Positions 18,024-27,740 of a stretch of 64,000 nt of DNA are shown piece by piece (the first letter of the stretch is position 1; each line of letters opens with the position of its first letter). Under the pieces are notes generated by a model. It did not search any database and was not told the origin of the DNA. It worked only from the letters and a program-made list of their open reading frames with translations. Source of the stretch: Algoriphagus aquimarinus (GTDB lineage: Bacteria; Bacteroidota; Bacteroidia; Cytophagales; Cyclobacteriaceae); the NCBI RefSeq assembly GCF_900112005.1, contig NZ_FOKK01000013.1, positions 1-64,000 on the forward strand, in the 5' to 3' direction. The position numbers and the translations under genes were made by a program.

Positions 18024-18260
18024 CAAACGATTGAAATCCGATTTTTAAGCATTTTTTAGGTTTTCAAACGCGAAATATTATTTCGACATTCTTTCAATTA
18101 TCCATTTTTTAAGGAAATAATTCAATTATGTGCGGTTAAGTGTATAGTTACTTCACCCAATTGTCAAAATTCAGTCAATTTTCAGCAATAAACAGTTTGG
18201 TTTTGCCAAAGCATTGGTGGAAATTGAATTGTTAAAATCTATTAAATTCAATAAACCCCT
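18024..18260 (+). promoter_or_regulatory. Upstream region of the SusC/SusD operon with short inverted repeats
   Basis: This AT-rich stretch must hold the promoter of the seven-gene cluster. Two short inverted repeats are visible: cgaaat-att-atttcg at 18071-18085, and tttgg-ttttg-ccaaa at 18196-18210 with a further ttgg half-site right after it. No regulator gene is adjacent, and no full -33/-7 promoter pair was recognised. Confidence 0.3.
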
Positions 18261-21200
18261 ATGCCAATGAGAAACTTTACTCATTTTAAGCTATTCAGCT
18301 TGACAATAATATTTTGTCTAGGACTGATTAGCACAGGATTCGCACAGACCCAGGAGGTGTCTGGTGTGATAATTTCAGGAGAGGATAATTTACCTCTACC
18401 TGGTGCCTCCGTACTTGTGAAAGGCACCACAAATGGTACCGTCACTGACATTGACGGTAAGTTTGCACTTAATGTATCTGGCCCTTCAGATGTCTTGGTG
18501 ATATCATTTATCGGTTTCACTCAAATGGAAGTTGCAGTTGGTTCTAGAACTGTATTTGATCTGACTCTTTTGCCTGATACAAAATCACTAGAAGAAGTGA
18601 TTGTAGTAGGTTATGGTGAGCAGAAAAAAGAGACTATTACTGGTGCCGTTGCTACTGTAAAAGGTAAGGAACTAACCAAATCTCCAGCAATGAACTTATC
18701 CAACTCCATTGCCGGCCGTATGGCAGGTGTGGTAGCGGTAAACAGAAGTGGAGAACCAGGTTACGATGGATCAAGTATCCGAATTCGTGGTTCTAATACA
18801 CTTGGAAACAACAGTGCATTGGTAGTAATCGATGGTATCCCTGCAAGAGCGGGTGGTTTGGAGCGTTTGAATCCAAATGATATCGAAAGTATCTCTGTAT
18901 TGAAGGATGCATCTGCTGCGATCTACGGATCAAGAGCAGCAAACGGTGTAATTCTTGTAACTACTAAAAGAGGTTCTGTCGGTGCACCAGAATTAACATT
19001 CCAAGTGAATCAAGGTCTTGCTCAGCCTGCACTACTTCCTAAGTTGGCCAATGCTGCTGAGTATGCAAATGCGCTGAATGATTTGGATATCTATGCACTT
19101 CCTACTTCGGAATGGGCAGCAGCAAATGAAGCGTATAAGCAGAATGGAGAATACACAAGACCAAATGGTCAGGTGAGATCTGCTCCTTATACTCCTGCTG
19201 AGATTGAGCTTTATAAGAATGGTTCTGATCCTTGGAACTATCCTAATACAGACTGGTATGGCGAAACGCTAAAAACATGGTCCCCTCAGAGCATGTATAA
19301 CCTACAGTTAGTTGGTGGTAGCGAGAACGTGAAGTACCTGACTTCTTTGGGTTACCAAAATCAGGATGGTTACTACAAGAATTCTGCAACTGGCTACAAG
19401 CAGTATGATTTCAGAATCAACTTGGATGCAAACGTAAATAAGTACATCAAGGTAGGGTTGGGAATTTTAGCGAGAGAGGAATCTAGATTCTTTCCTACTA
19501 GAGGTGCCAATGCCATCTTCCGTATGCAAATGAGAGGTAAGCCAAATCAGCCAGCTTACTGGCCAAATGGTAAGCCAGGTCCAGATATCGAAAACGGTGA
19601 AAACCCTGTGGTAATTACCACTGATCAAACTGGATATAGCACTGATAAAAGAGACTACATTCAGACTACAGGTACTTTGGAAATCAAAATCCCTGGAGTA
19701 GAAGGCTTGAAGTTTACAGGTACGGCAGCTATTGATAAGTATATCAGAGCTACTAAAACATGGCAAATTCCATGGACTCTTTATGAGAAAGGTAATGGTT
19801 TCGAAGCTGATGGAGTAACTCCAGTTTTAGTACCTAGTAAAAGAGGTCCAGCTGAACCACGTCTTAATGAAGGTACTGAACAACAGTTAAACATTCTACT
19901 TGGTGGTGTGTTGAATTACGACAAGAAGTTCAATGACGTTCATACACTAAACGTAGTAGCCGGTGTGAACCGTGAGACAATTGAAGGAAACAACTTCAAT
20001 GCGTATAGAAGATTCTTTATATCTACAGCAATCGATCAGATGTTCGCCGGTGGTGATCTTCAGAAAGATAACGGCGGTGGAGCTTTCAACAGAGCTCGTC
20101 TGAACTACTTCGGTAGGGTGGCTTATAACTACAAAGAGAAATATCTTGCAGAATTTCTATGGAGAAATGATGGTTCTTACATCTTCCCTGAAGACACCCG
20201 ATTTGGTTTCTTCCCAGGTTTGATGCTTGGATGGGTTGTTTCTGAAGAAAGCTTCTGGAAAAACTCTGTAGGTAAGACATTTGACTTCTTCAAAATTAGA
20301 GGTTCTTGGGGTCAGCTTGGTAATGATCAGATTGGTGAATACCAGTACCTATCTACTTATGGCTTTAGCTCTTATATCGTTGGTGGTGCAGAGACAAAAA
20401 CTCTTTTTGAAACAAGAGTTCCAAATACAGCCATTACTTGGGAAGTTGCGAATAATTCTAACTTAGGTTTTGAAGGTCAATTCCTTCAAGGAAAAATGTT
20501 CTTCGAATTTGATTTGTTCTACAACAAGCGTACAAATATCCTTTGGCAAAGAAATGCTTCTGTCCCACAATCTACTGGACTTAACCTTCCTGCAGAAAAC
20601 ATAGGTGAGGTAGAAAACAAAGGATTTGACTTAAACCTTGGTATTAGAGGCGGTAAAGGTGAATTCCAATATTCTGCAAGTATCAATGGTGGCTATGCAA
20701 AGAATAGCATTCTATTCTGGGATGAGTCTCCAGGAGCTCCAGAATGGCAGATGTCTACTGGCAGACCTATGAACACTGGTTTAGTTTATCAGTATGATGG
20801 GGTTTTCCCAGATCAGCAATCAATCGATGCTGAAACCATTGATTATTCTTCTATTACAAACAACCTGCGTCCAGGTGATATGAAATACAAAGATTACGAT
20901 GGTGATGGTAAAATAACGCCAGATGACAGAGTTCGTCTAGACAACAACACTGTACCTACTTTCCAAGGTGGTATTAACTTAACAGCAAACTGGAAAGGTT
21001 TTGACCTATCTATATTGTTGCAAGGTGCAGCCGGCGCGAGACAGTACATCAGTGCAGGTGAATCTGGAAACATTGGTAACTACCTATCTGATATCTATGA
21101 TAACAGATGGACTATCGATAATCCTAGCAGCACTGATCCAAGAATTGCTAACAGAAATGATCAGTATTACTCTTCAGGAAACGATTATTGGTTTAGAAGT

Positions 21201-21419
21201 TCTGATTACTTGAGATTGAAAAACTTAGAGATCGGATATAATATCCCTCCTCATCTTACTGAGAAAATTGGAGTTAAGAATGCACGTTTTTATGTGAATG
21301 GTCTTAACCTAGTTACTTGGAGCAAGTCGAAAGTATACGATCCAGAATCTGAAGCTGCTACTGGACAGTACTACCCTCAAGCGAGAGTACTCAACACTGG
21401 TCTTTCTGTTTCATTCTAA
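18261..21419 (+). CDS. SusC/RagA-type TonB-linked outer-membrane transporter
   Basis: This 1052-residue protein has a signal peptide ending at STGFAQ. A carboxypeptidase-regulatory-like domain (about 33-115) leads to the SusC marker LEEVIVVGYGEQKKE near 112-126. A TonB plug (SIRIRGSNTLGNNSALVVIDGIP, then LKDASAAIYGSRAANGVILVTTKRG) and a C-terminal barrel ending in LSVSF follow. It would import a ligand handed over by the SusD lipoprotein, powered by TonB. It is the first gene of the cluster; susD starts 13 bases later. A second ATG at 18267 is also possible. The substrate cannot be told from the protein itself. Confidence 0.96.
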   Translation: MPMRNFTHFKLFSLTIIFCLGLISTGFAQTQEVSGVIISGEDNLPLPGASVLVKGTTNGTVTDIDGKFALNVSGPSDVLVISFIGFTQMEVAVGSRTVFDLTLLPDTKSLEEVIVVGYGEQKKETITGAVATVKGKELTKSPAMNLSNSIAGRMAGVVAVNRSGEPGYDGSSIRIRGSNTLGNNSALVVIDGIPARAGGLERLNPNDIESISVLKDASAAIYGSRAANGVILVTTKRGSVGAPELTFQVNQGLAQPALLPKLANAAEYANALNDLDIYALPTSEWAAANEAYKQNGEYTRPNGQVRSAPYTPAEIELYKNGSDPWNYPNTDWYGETLKTWSPQSMYNLQLVGGSENVKYLTSLGYQNQDGYYKNSATGYKQYDFRINLDANVNKYIKVGLGILAREESRFFPTRGANAIFRMQMRGKPNQPAYWPNGKPGPDIENGENPVVITTDQTGYSTDKRDYIQTTGTLEIKIPGVEGLKFTGTAAIDKYIRATKTWQIPWTLYEKGNGFEADGVTPVLVPSKRGPAEPRLNEGTEQQLNILLGGVLNYDKKFNDVHTLNVVAGVNRETIEGNNFNAYRRFFISTAIDQMFAGGDLQKDNGGGAFNRARLNYFGRVAYNYKEKYLAEFLWRNDGSYIFPEDTRFGFFPGLMLGWVVSEESFWKNSVGKTFDFFKIRGSWGQLGNDQIGEYQYLSTYGFSSYIVGGAETKTLFETRVPNTAITWEVANNSNLGFEGQFLQGKMFFEFDLFYNKRTNILWQRNASVPQSTGLNLPAENIGEVENKGFDLNLGIRGGKGEFQYSASINGGYAKNSILFWDESPGAPEWQMSTGRPMNTGLVYQYDGVFPDQQSIDAETIDYSSITNNLRPGDMKYKDYDGDGKITPDDRVRLDNNTVPTFQGGINLTANWKGFDLSILLQGAAGARQYISAGESGNIGNYLSDIYDNRWTIDNPSSTDPRIANRNDQYYSSGNDYWFRSSDYLRLKNLEIGYNIPPHLTEKIGVKNARFYVNGLNLVTWSKSKVYDPESEAATGQYYPQARVLNTGLSVSF

Positions 21420-21432
21420 ATAACACGACATA

Positions 21433-23292
21433 ATGAAAAGAAATATAAAACACTTAGTAATATTATTTGCAGCGAGCTTAACATTCGCAAGCTGTAATAG
21501 TGATTTCCTAAATACAGAGCCACTTGGTGAAATATCCCAGTCTGCTGTATGGTCTGACCCTGCTTTGGCAGAGGCATTTGTAACTGGTACGTATCAGGGA
21601 TTTGGAAATGGTGGATTTGATGAGCAAATGCTTGCTTCATTGTCCGATGAGGCAATGTTCACTCACCCAGGTCGTGGTATCACTACCGTAACTGAGGCAA
21701 GAGTTAACTCGGCTGATTTAGGCTGGGTAAACAACACCTACAGCTGGAGTAACATGTACAGCTACATTCGTAGAACGAACATAGCAATCGAGAACCTTTC
21801 TGATCCTCAATTCCCAAATGATGGTGGAATCGTAGATAGATTGCTTGGTGAAGCTAAATTCATGAGAGCTTATTATTATCACCAATTGGCGAGATATTTT
21901 GGAGGAGTTCCATTAATTGATCGTCCATATGGACTAGGAGAAGATAGTTATGAAGAAGCAAGAGCAACTTGGGAGGAAACCGTAAACTTCATCGTTGCTG
22001 ATTTGGATGAAGCTGCAACTTTGTTGGACGGAAAGAACATGGCTAAAGGCAGAGCAAATCAATTAGCTGCTTTGGCTTTGAAGTCAAGAATCCTACTTTA
22101 TGCGGCAAGTGATCTTCATGATGGACCTACTGCTAAAGCTAACTCTGCAACTCTTTCAGGTTATACTAACTTGGATTTAGTGGCATATAGCGGAGGCAAT
22201 AGAGCCGAAAGATGGCAAAAAGCTCAAGCTGCTGCTATGGAAGTAGTTCAAAAAGGATCTGGTAACTTGTTCGGTTTATCTGCTCCAGTGACACATGAAG
22301 AAGGTATTACCAACTATATGAATAACTCTTTAGCCAGAAATGGTGGTGAAAAAGAGCTTATTATGGCTAGATACTTTATCAATGCAAAACTAGAGAATGG
22401 TGGACGTCAAGGTCTTTTCAATGGTCCTAACGGCTATAACAACTGGGCGGGAAATAGCCCTGTTCAATTGCTAGTAGATGATTATGAAATGATGGATGGT
22501 ACTGAGTTTGATTGGTCAAATTCAGCTCATGCTGCTGCACCTTACAAAAACAGAGATGCTCGATTCTACGCTTCTATCCTTTATGATGGAGCTCAGTGGA
22601 AGCCAAGATCCACAGCTAACAAGCCTAAAGATCCACTTGGACAAATTCAGGCTGGTACTTATGAAGTAACTGATGGCTCTGGAGCTAAAGTAACTCACTT
22701 CGGATTGGATACTAGAAATAGTTCTATTGAAGATTGGAATGGTAGCTATACTGGTTATTATATCAGAAAGTTTACCGATCCAAATCCTGCTATTGTTGAT
22801 CAAAACACTTGGCAAGAAGTTCCATGGCCTCTATTAAGATACACTGAAGCGGTATTGAATTATGTTGAAGCATCTATCGAACTAGGTCAGGAAGACATCG
22901 CTCGTACTTATCTGAATCAAATCAGATTTAGAGTAGGTCAACCAGCTATTACGGCTACTGGTAATGCTTTGAAAGAAGCTTACCGAAATGAAAGACGTAT
23001 TGAGATGGCTTATGAGGAGCAGAGATATCATGACGCTCGTAGATGGATGATTGCTAAAGAGACTTTAGGAAGAAAAGCGAATATCATTAATATCACTGGT
23101 ACTCTTAAACCAGGTCAAACGCTTTCTACTTATCGTTATGATCCAACGGTATACAATTATGTATATAAGGTTCTTCCAATTGATCCAGGAAAAGAAAACA
23201 GAACTTGGTTAGATAAAATGTATTTCGTCCCTATTCATAGAGATGAGATTAACAGAAACGGAAATCTGATCCAGAATCCTGGTATAGAATAA
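21433..23292 (+). CDS. SusD/RagB-family nutrient-binding lipoprotein
   Basis: This 619-residue surface lipoprotein has lipobox FASC (Cys 21), followed by the SusD start NSDFLNTEPLGEIS. TPR-like helices in the first half contain the block GEAKFMRAYYYHQLARYFGGVPLI, and the second half ends with the RNERRIEMAYEEQRYHDARRW signature. SusD proteins cap the SusC barrel and bind the substrate outside the cell. It directly follows susC with a 13-base gap. It is longer than classical SusD by about 70 residues. Confidence 0.95.
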   Translation: MKRNIKHLVILFAASLTFASCNSDFLNTEPLGEISQSAVWSDPALAEAFVTGTYQGFGNGGFDEQMLASLSDEAMFTHPGRGITTVTEARVNSADLGWVNNTYSWSNMYSYIRRTNIAIENLSDPQFPNDGGIVDRLLGEAKFMRAYYYHQLARYFGGVPLIDRPYGLGEDSYEEARATWEETVNFIVADLDEAATLLDGKNMAKGRANQLAALALKSRILLYAASDLHDGPTAKANSATLSGYTNLDLVAYSGGNRAERWQKAQAAAMEVVQKGSGNLFGLSAPVTHEEGITNYMNNSLARNGGEKELIMARYFINAKLENGGRQGLFNGPNGYNNWAGNSPVQLLVDDYEMMDGTEFDWSNSAHAAAPYKNRDARFYASILYDGAQWKPRSTANKPKDPLGQIQAGTYEVTDGSGAKVTHFGLDTRNSSIEDWNGSYTGYYIRKFTDPNPAIVDQNTWQEVPWPLLRYTEAVLNYVEASIELGQEDIARTYLNQIRFRVGQPAITATGNALKEAYRNERRIEMAYEEQRYHDARRWMIAKETLGRKANIINITGTLKPGQTLSTYRYDPTVYNYVYKVLPIDPGKENRTWLDKMYFVPIHRDEINRNGNLIQNPGIE

Positions 23293-23360
23293 AAAAGTAA
23301 GAATTCTATTAAATTTGATCTAAGCCATCTCATTTGGGGTGGCTTAGATTATTTTATATT

Positions 23361-26300
23361 ATGATCAACCGAAAGCTACTTTCAGCTTTGTTAATCAGTA
23401 TGGTTGCTATTTCCTGCTCTGAGTCGGACAAAAAAGCAAATACTGAAGCCCTCAGCGAATCAAATACTACTCCTTTATTCAATTTGTTGGCTCCAGAACA
23501 GACGGGGATCACTTTTTCCAATAAAATCGAAGAAACCCTCAATCTAAACGTCCTCATGTATGAGTACCTCTACAATGGCGGCGGAGTTGCTGTTGGGGAT
23601 CTTAACGGTGATGGACTGGAGGATATCTATTTTTCTGCCAATGTAAGTGGCAATCAACTATACCTTAATCAAGGTGACCTCAAATTCAAAGAAACAGCTC
23701 AAGCTTCCGGAGCAATGGGAAGATCAGGTCCTTGGAAGACCGGAGTTGTATTCGTCGATATAAACGGCGACAAGAAATTAGACATTTATCAGTGCTACTC
23801 AGGCAATTTACCCACTGAGAAAAGAACCAATCAACTTTTTGTAAATCAGGGAAATGATGAAAATGGTATTCCCCTTTTCAAGGAAATGGCAGAAAATTAT
23901 GGCATAGCTTCAAATGCCCCAAGTACATCAGCGAGCTTTTTTGACTATGATCTAGATGGTGATCTGGATCTTTTTATTCTAAATCATAACACTAAGTCCA
24001 TCCAAAATCAGGATGTGAATTTGACCAAAGTACTGCTTAAGGAAAAGCATGAAGCCGGATCACAGCTTTTCGAAAACAGAGATGGAAAGTTTGTCGAGAT
24101 TACACAGAAAGCAGGCATTTCAAGCTCTAGCCTTTCCTATGGATTAGGAGTAGCCATATCTGATATCAATCAAGATGGATGGCCGGATATATACATTGGC
24201 AATGACTACTCTATGCCCGATTATCTCTACATCAACCAGAAAGACGGGACATTTAAGGATGAGATTTTAGCCCGACTAGGACATACTTCTCATTTTTCTA
24301 TGGGAAATGACATTGCCGATTTCAACAATGATGGCTTGCCAGATATTTTTACGTTGGACATGCTTCCTGAAGGAAATGAAAGACAAAAACTTCTGCTTGC
24401 CCCTGATAATTTTGAGCTATTTGAGCTGAATGTAAGCAAGGGATTTCACCACCAATACATGCGAAATATGCTGCATGTGAATTCTGGAGATGGTACTTTT
24501 CATGAGATTGGACAATTGGCTGGTGTGTCAAATACCGATTGGAGTTGGTCTTCCTTGTTCGCTGATTTTGATAATGACGGTTGGAAAGACCTCTTCATCA
24601 CCAACGGCTATTTGAGAGATTATAACAATCAAGACTTTCTAAAGTACATGGACAATTACGTTCGTACTTCGGGCGGTAAGCTAAAGCGGGAGGACTTGCT
24701 AAATATGGTAAAGAATATGCCTTCCTCTAATTTGACTAATTATATTTTTCAAAATAGCGGAAACTTAACCTTCCAAAATCAAACCATCGCATGGGGTATT
24801 AGTCATGTGGCAAACAGCAGTGGCGCTGCTTATAGCGATCTGGACAACGACGGAGACCTTGACCTAATCGTCAATAATATCAATTCGCCCGCTTCTATCT
24901 ACGAGAATCAAACCACTCAGCAAAAAGGTGGGAATTACTTGAATCTGAAGCTATCTGGATCAGGAACCAACGCTTCAGCATTTGGAGCTAAAGTAACCGT
25001 ATACGCTGAAGGTGATACACAAGTATTGGAACAGAATCCGTATCGAGGATACCAGTCTTCTGTGTCCACTACACTCCATTTTGGCCTGGGAAATGCCAAA
25101 GAAATAGATTCTCTCCAAGTCACTTGGCCTGGTGGAAAGATTACCAAGAAATATAGCATCTCTACAAATCAAACATTAGAATTGATCGAAGATGAAGCTG
25201 TTAAATCATCTGCTCCAAAGTCTAAATCTCCCGTTGTTTTTCTCACTGAAAAAACAAAATTGACAACAGATAAGGGTCGGGAGTTTAACGATTATAAAAG
25301 ACAACCATTATTGATAAATCCTGTTTCTGGAAATGGAAAGGCGATGGTTTTCGCAGATTTTACAGGAGATGGACGGGAGGACTTATTCGTAGGCGCAGGC
25401 GCTAATGCATCTGCTTCCATTTACTCACAAAATTCTAATGGTTCATTTGTCAAGCAGAATAGTAGTGTATTTGCAATCGCAGCCAAATCGGAAGATTCAG
25501 ATGCCATAGCTTTTGATGCCAATGGGGATGGAAGTCTAGACTTATATGTGGCAAGCGGAGGGATGTATGACTTCAATGTTGGTGAGGAAGCACTTCGAGA
25601 TCGACTCTATCTGAATGACGGAAAAGGCAATTTCACGCTAGACTCAGAAGCACTTCCAAGCGAAGCTTTTCCTACTGGTACAGTTCAGGTCGCAGATTTA
25701 AATTTCGATGGAAACCCTGATTTATTTGTGGGTGCTAGAATCGACCCAGGTCAATTCCCTACTTCTCTAGGAGCTAGGATCTGGATCAATGATGGAAAAG
25801 GGAAGTTCACTGATCATACTAAGCAACTGGCTCCTACAATTGTCAATTTGGGTATGTTGACTGATTCTGGTTTTGCAGATTTGGATCAGGACGGAAAGCC
25901 AGAATTGATCGTACTTGGTGAAGCAATGCCAATCCAGATTTTCTCATTTCAAAATGGCACATGGCAAGAAACTACTCTTAATTACTTCGAAAAGCATGAA
26001 TTTGGCTTTTGGAATAACTTGACTTTAGCTGATTGGGATGGCGACGGAAATGTCGAGATTTTGGCAGGAAACCTCGGAACAAACTCTCAAATCAAAGCAA
26101 GCAGTACAGAACCAGCAGAGATTTTATATAAGGATTTTGATAAAAATGGCTCTACGGACGCATTTCTTGGATACTATGTGCAAGGAGAAAGATATCCAGC
26201 TGCCAGCAGAGATGAGATACTAGGTCAAGTACTTTTCTTGAAAAAGAGATACCTTGACTTCAAGTCTTTTTCTAATGTAAAAATGAGTGAGCTTTTCACC

Positions 26301-26711
26301 GCTGAAGAACGGCAGGGTTCTGGCTCTATCTACATCAATCGATTAGAAACAAGCTATTTTGTCAGATCTGAGAATGGAAAATATGAGGCTAAAGAACTTC
26401 CAATTCAAACTCAATTCTCTCCAGTATTTGCTTCTGAAGCAGTAGATGTAAATGGGGACGGAAATCTGGACATGGTGCTTGGTGGAAACACCAGATATGG
26501 AAAGCTCTACTTTGGTAAATATGACGCTAGTCAAGGCGTAGTTTTACTAGGGAATGGCAAAGGTCAATTTACCAATGCCAATAAATCCCAAACTGGACTA
26601 AACCTAACTGGAACTACTCGAAAAATCATAGTAGGCAAAAGCCTCCTACTTATCTATTTGGATGAATCTACAGTGAACATTTATTCACTCCTTCCATCAA
26701 AAACGGACTAA
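23361..26711 (+). CDS. FG-GAP/VCBS-repeat lipoprotein with ASPIC-UnbV domain
   Basis: This protein of 1116 residues is a lipoprotein (lipobox AISC, Cys 19). The ATG at 23361 was chosen because it starts the signal peptide; an in-frame ATG 27 bases upstream would add a poor leader. The first half has about seven calcium-loop repeats (DLNGDGLEDIYF, DINGDKKLDIYQ, DYDLDGDLDLFI and others). An ASPIC/UnbV domain follows at about 530-610 (GAKVTVYAEG, LHFGLGNAKEIDSLQVTWPGG), then a second set of about six repeats. The overall layout is that of CRTAC1-like proteins, predicted integrin-type propellers outside the cell. Members are often encoded with SusC/SusD pairs; their role is unproven. Confidence 0.9.
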   Translation: MINRKLLSALLISMVAISCSESDKKANTEALSESNTTPLFNLLAPEQTGITFSNKIEETLNLNVLMYEYLYNGGGVAVGDLNGDGLEDIYFSANVSGNQLYLNQGDLKFKETAQASGAMGRSGPWKTGVVFVDINGDKKLDIYQCYSGNLPTEKRTNQLFVNQGNDENGIPLFKEMAENYGIASNAPSTSASFFDYDLDGDLDLFILNHNTKSIQNQDVNLTKVLLKEKHEAGSQLFENRDGKFVEITQKAGISSSSLSYGLGVAISDINQDGWPDIYIGNDYSMPDYLYINQKDGTFKDEILARLGHTSHFSMGNDIADFNNDGLPDIFTLDMLPEGNERQKLLLAPDNFELFELNVSKGFHHQYMRNMLHVNSGDGTFHEIGQLAGVSNTDWSWSSLFADFDNDGWKDLFITNGYLRDYNNQDFLKYMDNYVRTSGGKLKREDLLNMVKNMPSSNLTNYIFQNSGNLTFQNQTIAWGISHVANSSGAAYSDLDNDGDLDLIVNNINSPASIYENQTTQQKGGNYLNLKLSGSGTNASAFGAKVTVYAEGDTQVLEQNPYRGYQSSVSTTLHFGLGNAKEIDSLQVTWPGGKITKKYSISTNQTLELIEDEAVKSSAPKSKSPVVFLTEKTKLTTDKGREFNDYKRQPLLINPVSGNGKAMVFADFTGDGREDLFVGAGANASASIYSQNSNGSFVKQNSSVFAIAAKSEDSDAIAFDANGDGSLDLYVASGGMYDFNVGEEALRDRLYLNDGKGNFTLDSEALPSEAFPTGTVQVADLNFDGNPDLFVGARIDPGQFPTSLGARIWINDGKGKFTDHTKQLAPTIVNLGMLTDSGFADLDQDGKPELIVLGEAMPIQIFSFQNGTWQETTLNYFEKHEFGFWNNLTLADWDGDGNVEILAGNLGTNSQIKASSTEPAEILYKDFDKNGSTDAFLGYYVQGERYPAASRDEILGQVLFLKKRYLDFKSFSNVKMSELFTAEERQGSGSIYINRLETSYFVRSENGKYEAKELPIQTQFSPVFASEAVDVNGDGNLDMVLGGNTRYGKLYFGKYDASQGVVLLGNGKGQFTNANKSQTGLNLTGTTRKIIVGKSLLLIYLDESTVNIYSLLPSKTD

Positions 26712-26738
26712 ATTTCAAACCCTATACTATTATATTTA

Positions 26739-27722
26739 ATGCTAAAGATTTTTTCCTTGAACATGTTTAAGACAAACACAAAATACACAGTGATTGGCGC
26801 ATTGATGCTGATGAGCTTTGATGTCAATGACTCCAATTTCGAATCCTATACCCAGAAAATCCCAGGAACTGAAGTAGCATTTCAGATGACTCCAATTCCT
26901 GAAGGAACCTTCATGATGGGCTCAGAAAATTCTGCGGACGAAAAGCCAGTGCATGAAGTGAAAATTGCCCCTTTTTGGATGGGAACGCATGAAGTAACTT
27001 GGGATGCTTTTGAGCTTTTCCTAGATAAAAATTACGAATTAGCCATTTCCGAAGGCCCGATCGGGGAAATCGTAGATGGTTTGACCAGACCGAGTATGCC
27101 TTATTTGGACATGACTTTCGGTATGGGCAAAGAAGGTAAGCCAGCTATTGGCATGACTCAGTACGGAGCCATCCAATTTTGCCATTGGCTTTATTTGAAA
27201 ACTGGCATTTTCTACAGGCTTCCTACAGAAGCAGAATGGGAATATGCGGCAAAAGCTGGAACTGACACGAAGTACTTCTTTGGAAATGATGCATCTGCAC
27301 TTGGAGACTACGCTTGGACCAGAGAGAATTCTGCAGAAACTACCCATCCTATTGGCAAAAAGAAGCCAAACCCATGGGGACTTTACGACATTTATGGAAA
27401 CGTGTTAGAATGGACTTCAGATCAATACGATGATGAGTTCTATGCTAAATCTCCGTCCGTAAATCCTACTAATCCTTCAACAGAACTCTATCCAAGAGTA
27501 GTAAGAGGAGGTAGCTACGATACAGAAGCTTCTGAATTAAGCTCCACCAAGCGTTTTGTAAGCACCGCGGACTGGAAGAGAATTGATCCACAGATACCTA
27601 AAAGTCAATGGTGGTTTCCAGAAGCCCCTTTCCTAGGATTGAGACTTGTAAGGCCTCAAATCCCACCAAGTCCAGAAGAAATTATGGCTTATTATCAAGC
27701 CAAGCCAATTACTGATTACTAA
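26739..27722 (+). CDS. FGE-fold (SUMF1-like) protein lacking the catalytic cysteines
   Basis: This 327-residue protein has a formylglycine-generating-enzyme (sulfatase-modifying factor) fold: IPEGTFMMGSENSADEKP near the start, YRLPTEAEWEYAAKAG in the middle, NVLEWTSD and RVVRGGSY at 253-260. The usual Cys pair after RGGSY is absent: Thr 262 and Leu 267 stand where human FGE has Cys 336 and Cys 341. It is therefore unlikely to make formylglycine, and no sulfatase is nearby. A hydrophobic N-terminal segment (about 10-25) suggests export. It may be a binding or structural member of the fold. Gaps to its neighbours are 27 and 18 bases. Confidence 0.85.
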   Translation: MLKIFSLNMFKTNTKYTVIGALMLMSFDVNDSNFESYTQKIPGTEVAFQMTPIPEGTFMMGSENSADEKPVHEVKIAPFWMGTHEVTWDAFELFLDKNYELAISEGPIGEIVDGLTRPSMPYLDMTFGMGKEGKPAIGMTQYGAIQFCHWLYLKTGIFYRLPTEAEWEYAAKAGTDTKYFFGNDASALGDYAWTRENSAETTHPIGKKKPNPWGLYDIYGNVLEWTSDQYDDEFYAKSPSVNPTNPSTELYPRVVRGGSYDTEASELSSTKRFVSTADWKRIDPQIPKSQWWFPEAPFLGLRLVRPQIPPSPEEIMAYYQAKPITDY

Positions 27723-27740
27723 CCCTTAATACCTATACTT

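Noticed and set aside
26739..27722. Active sulfatase-modifying enzyme paired with a sulfatase
   Set aside because: Both catalytic cysteines are absent and no sulfatase gene is present in the window.
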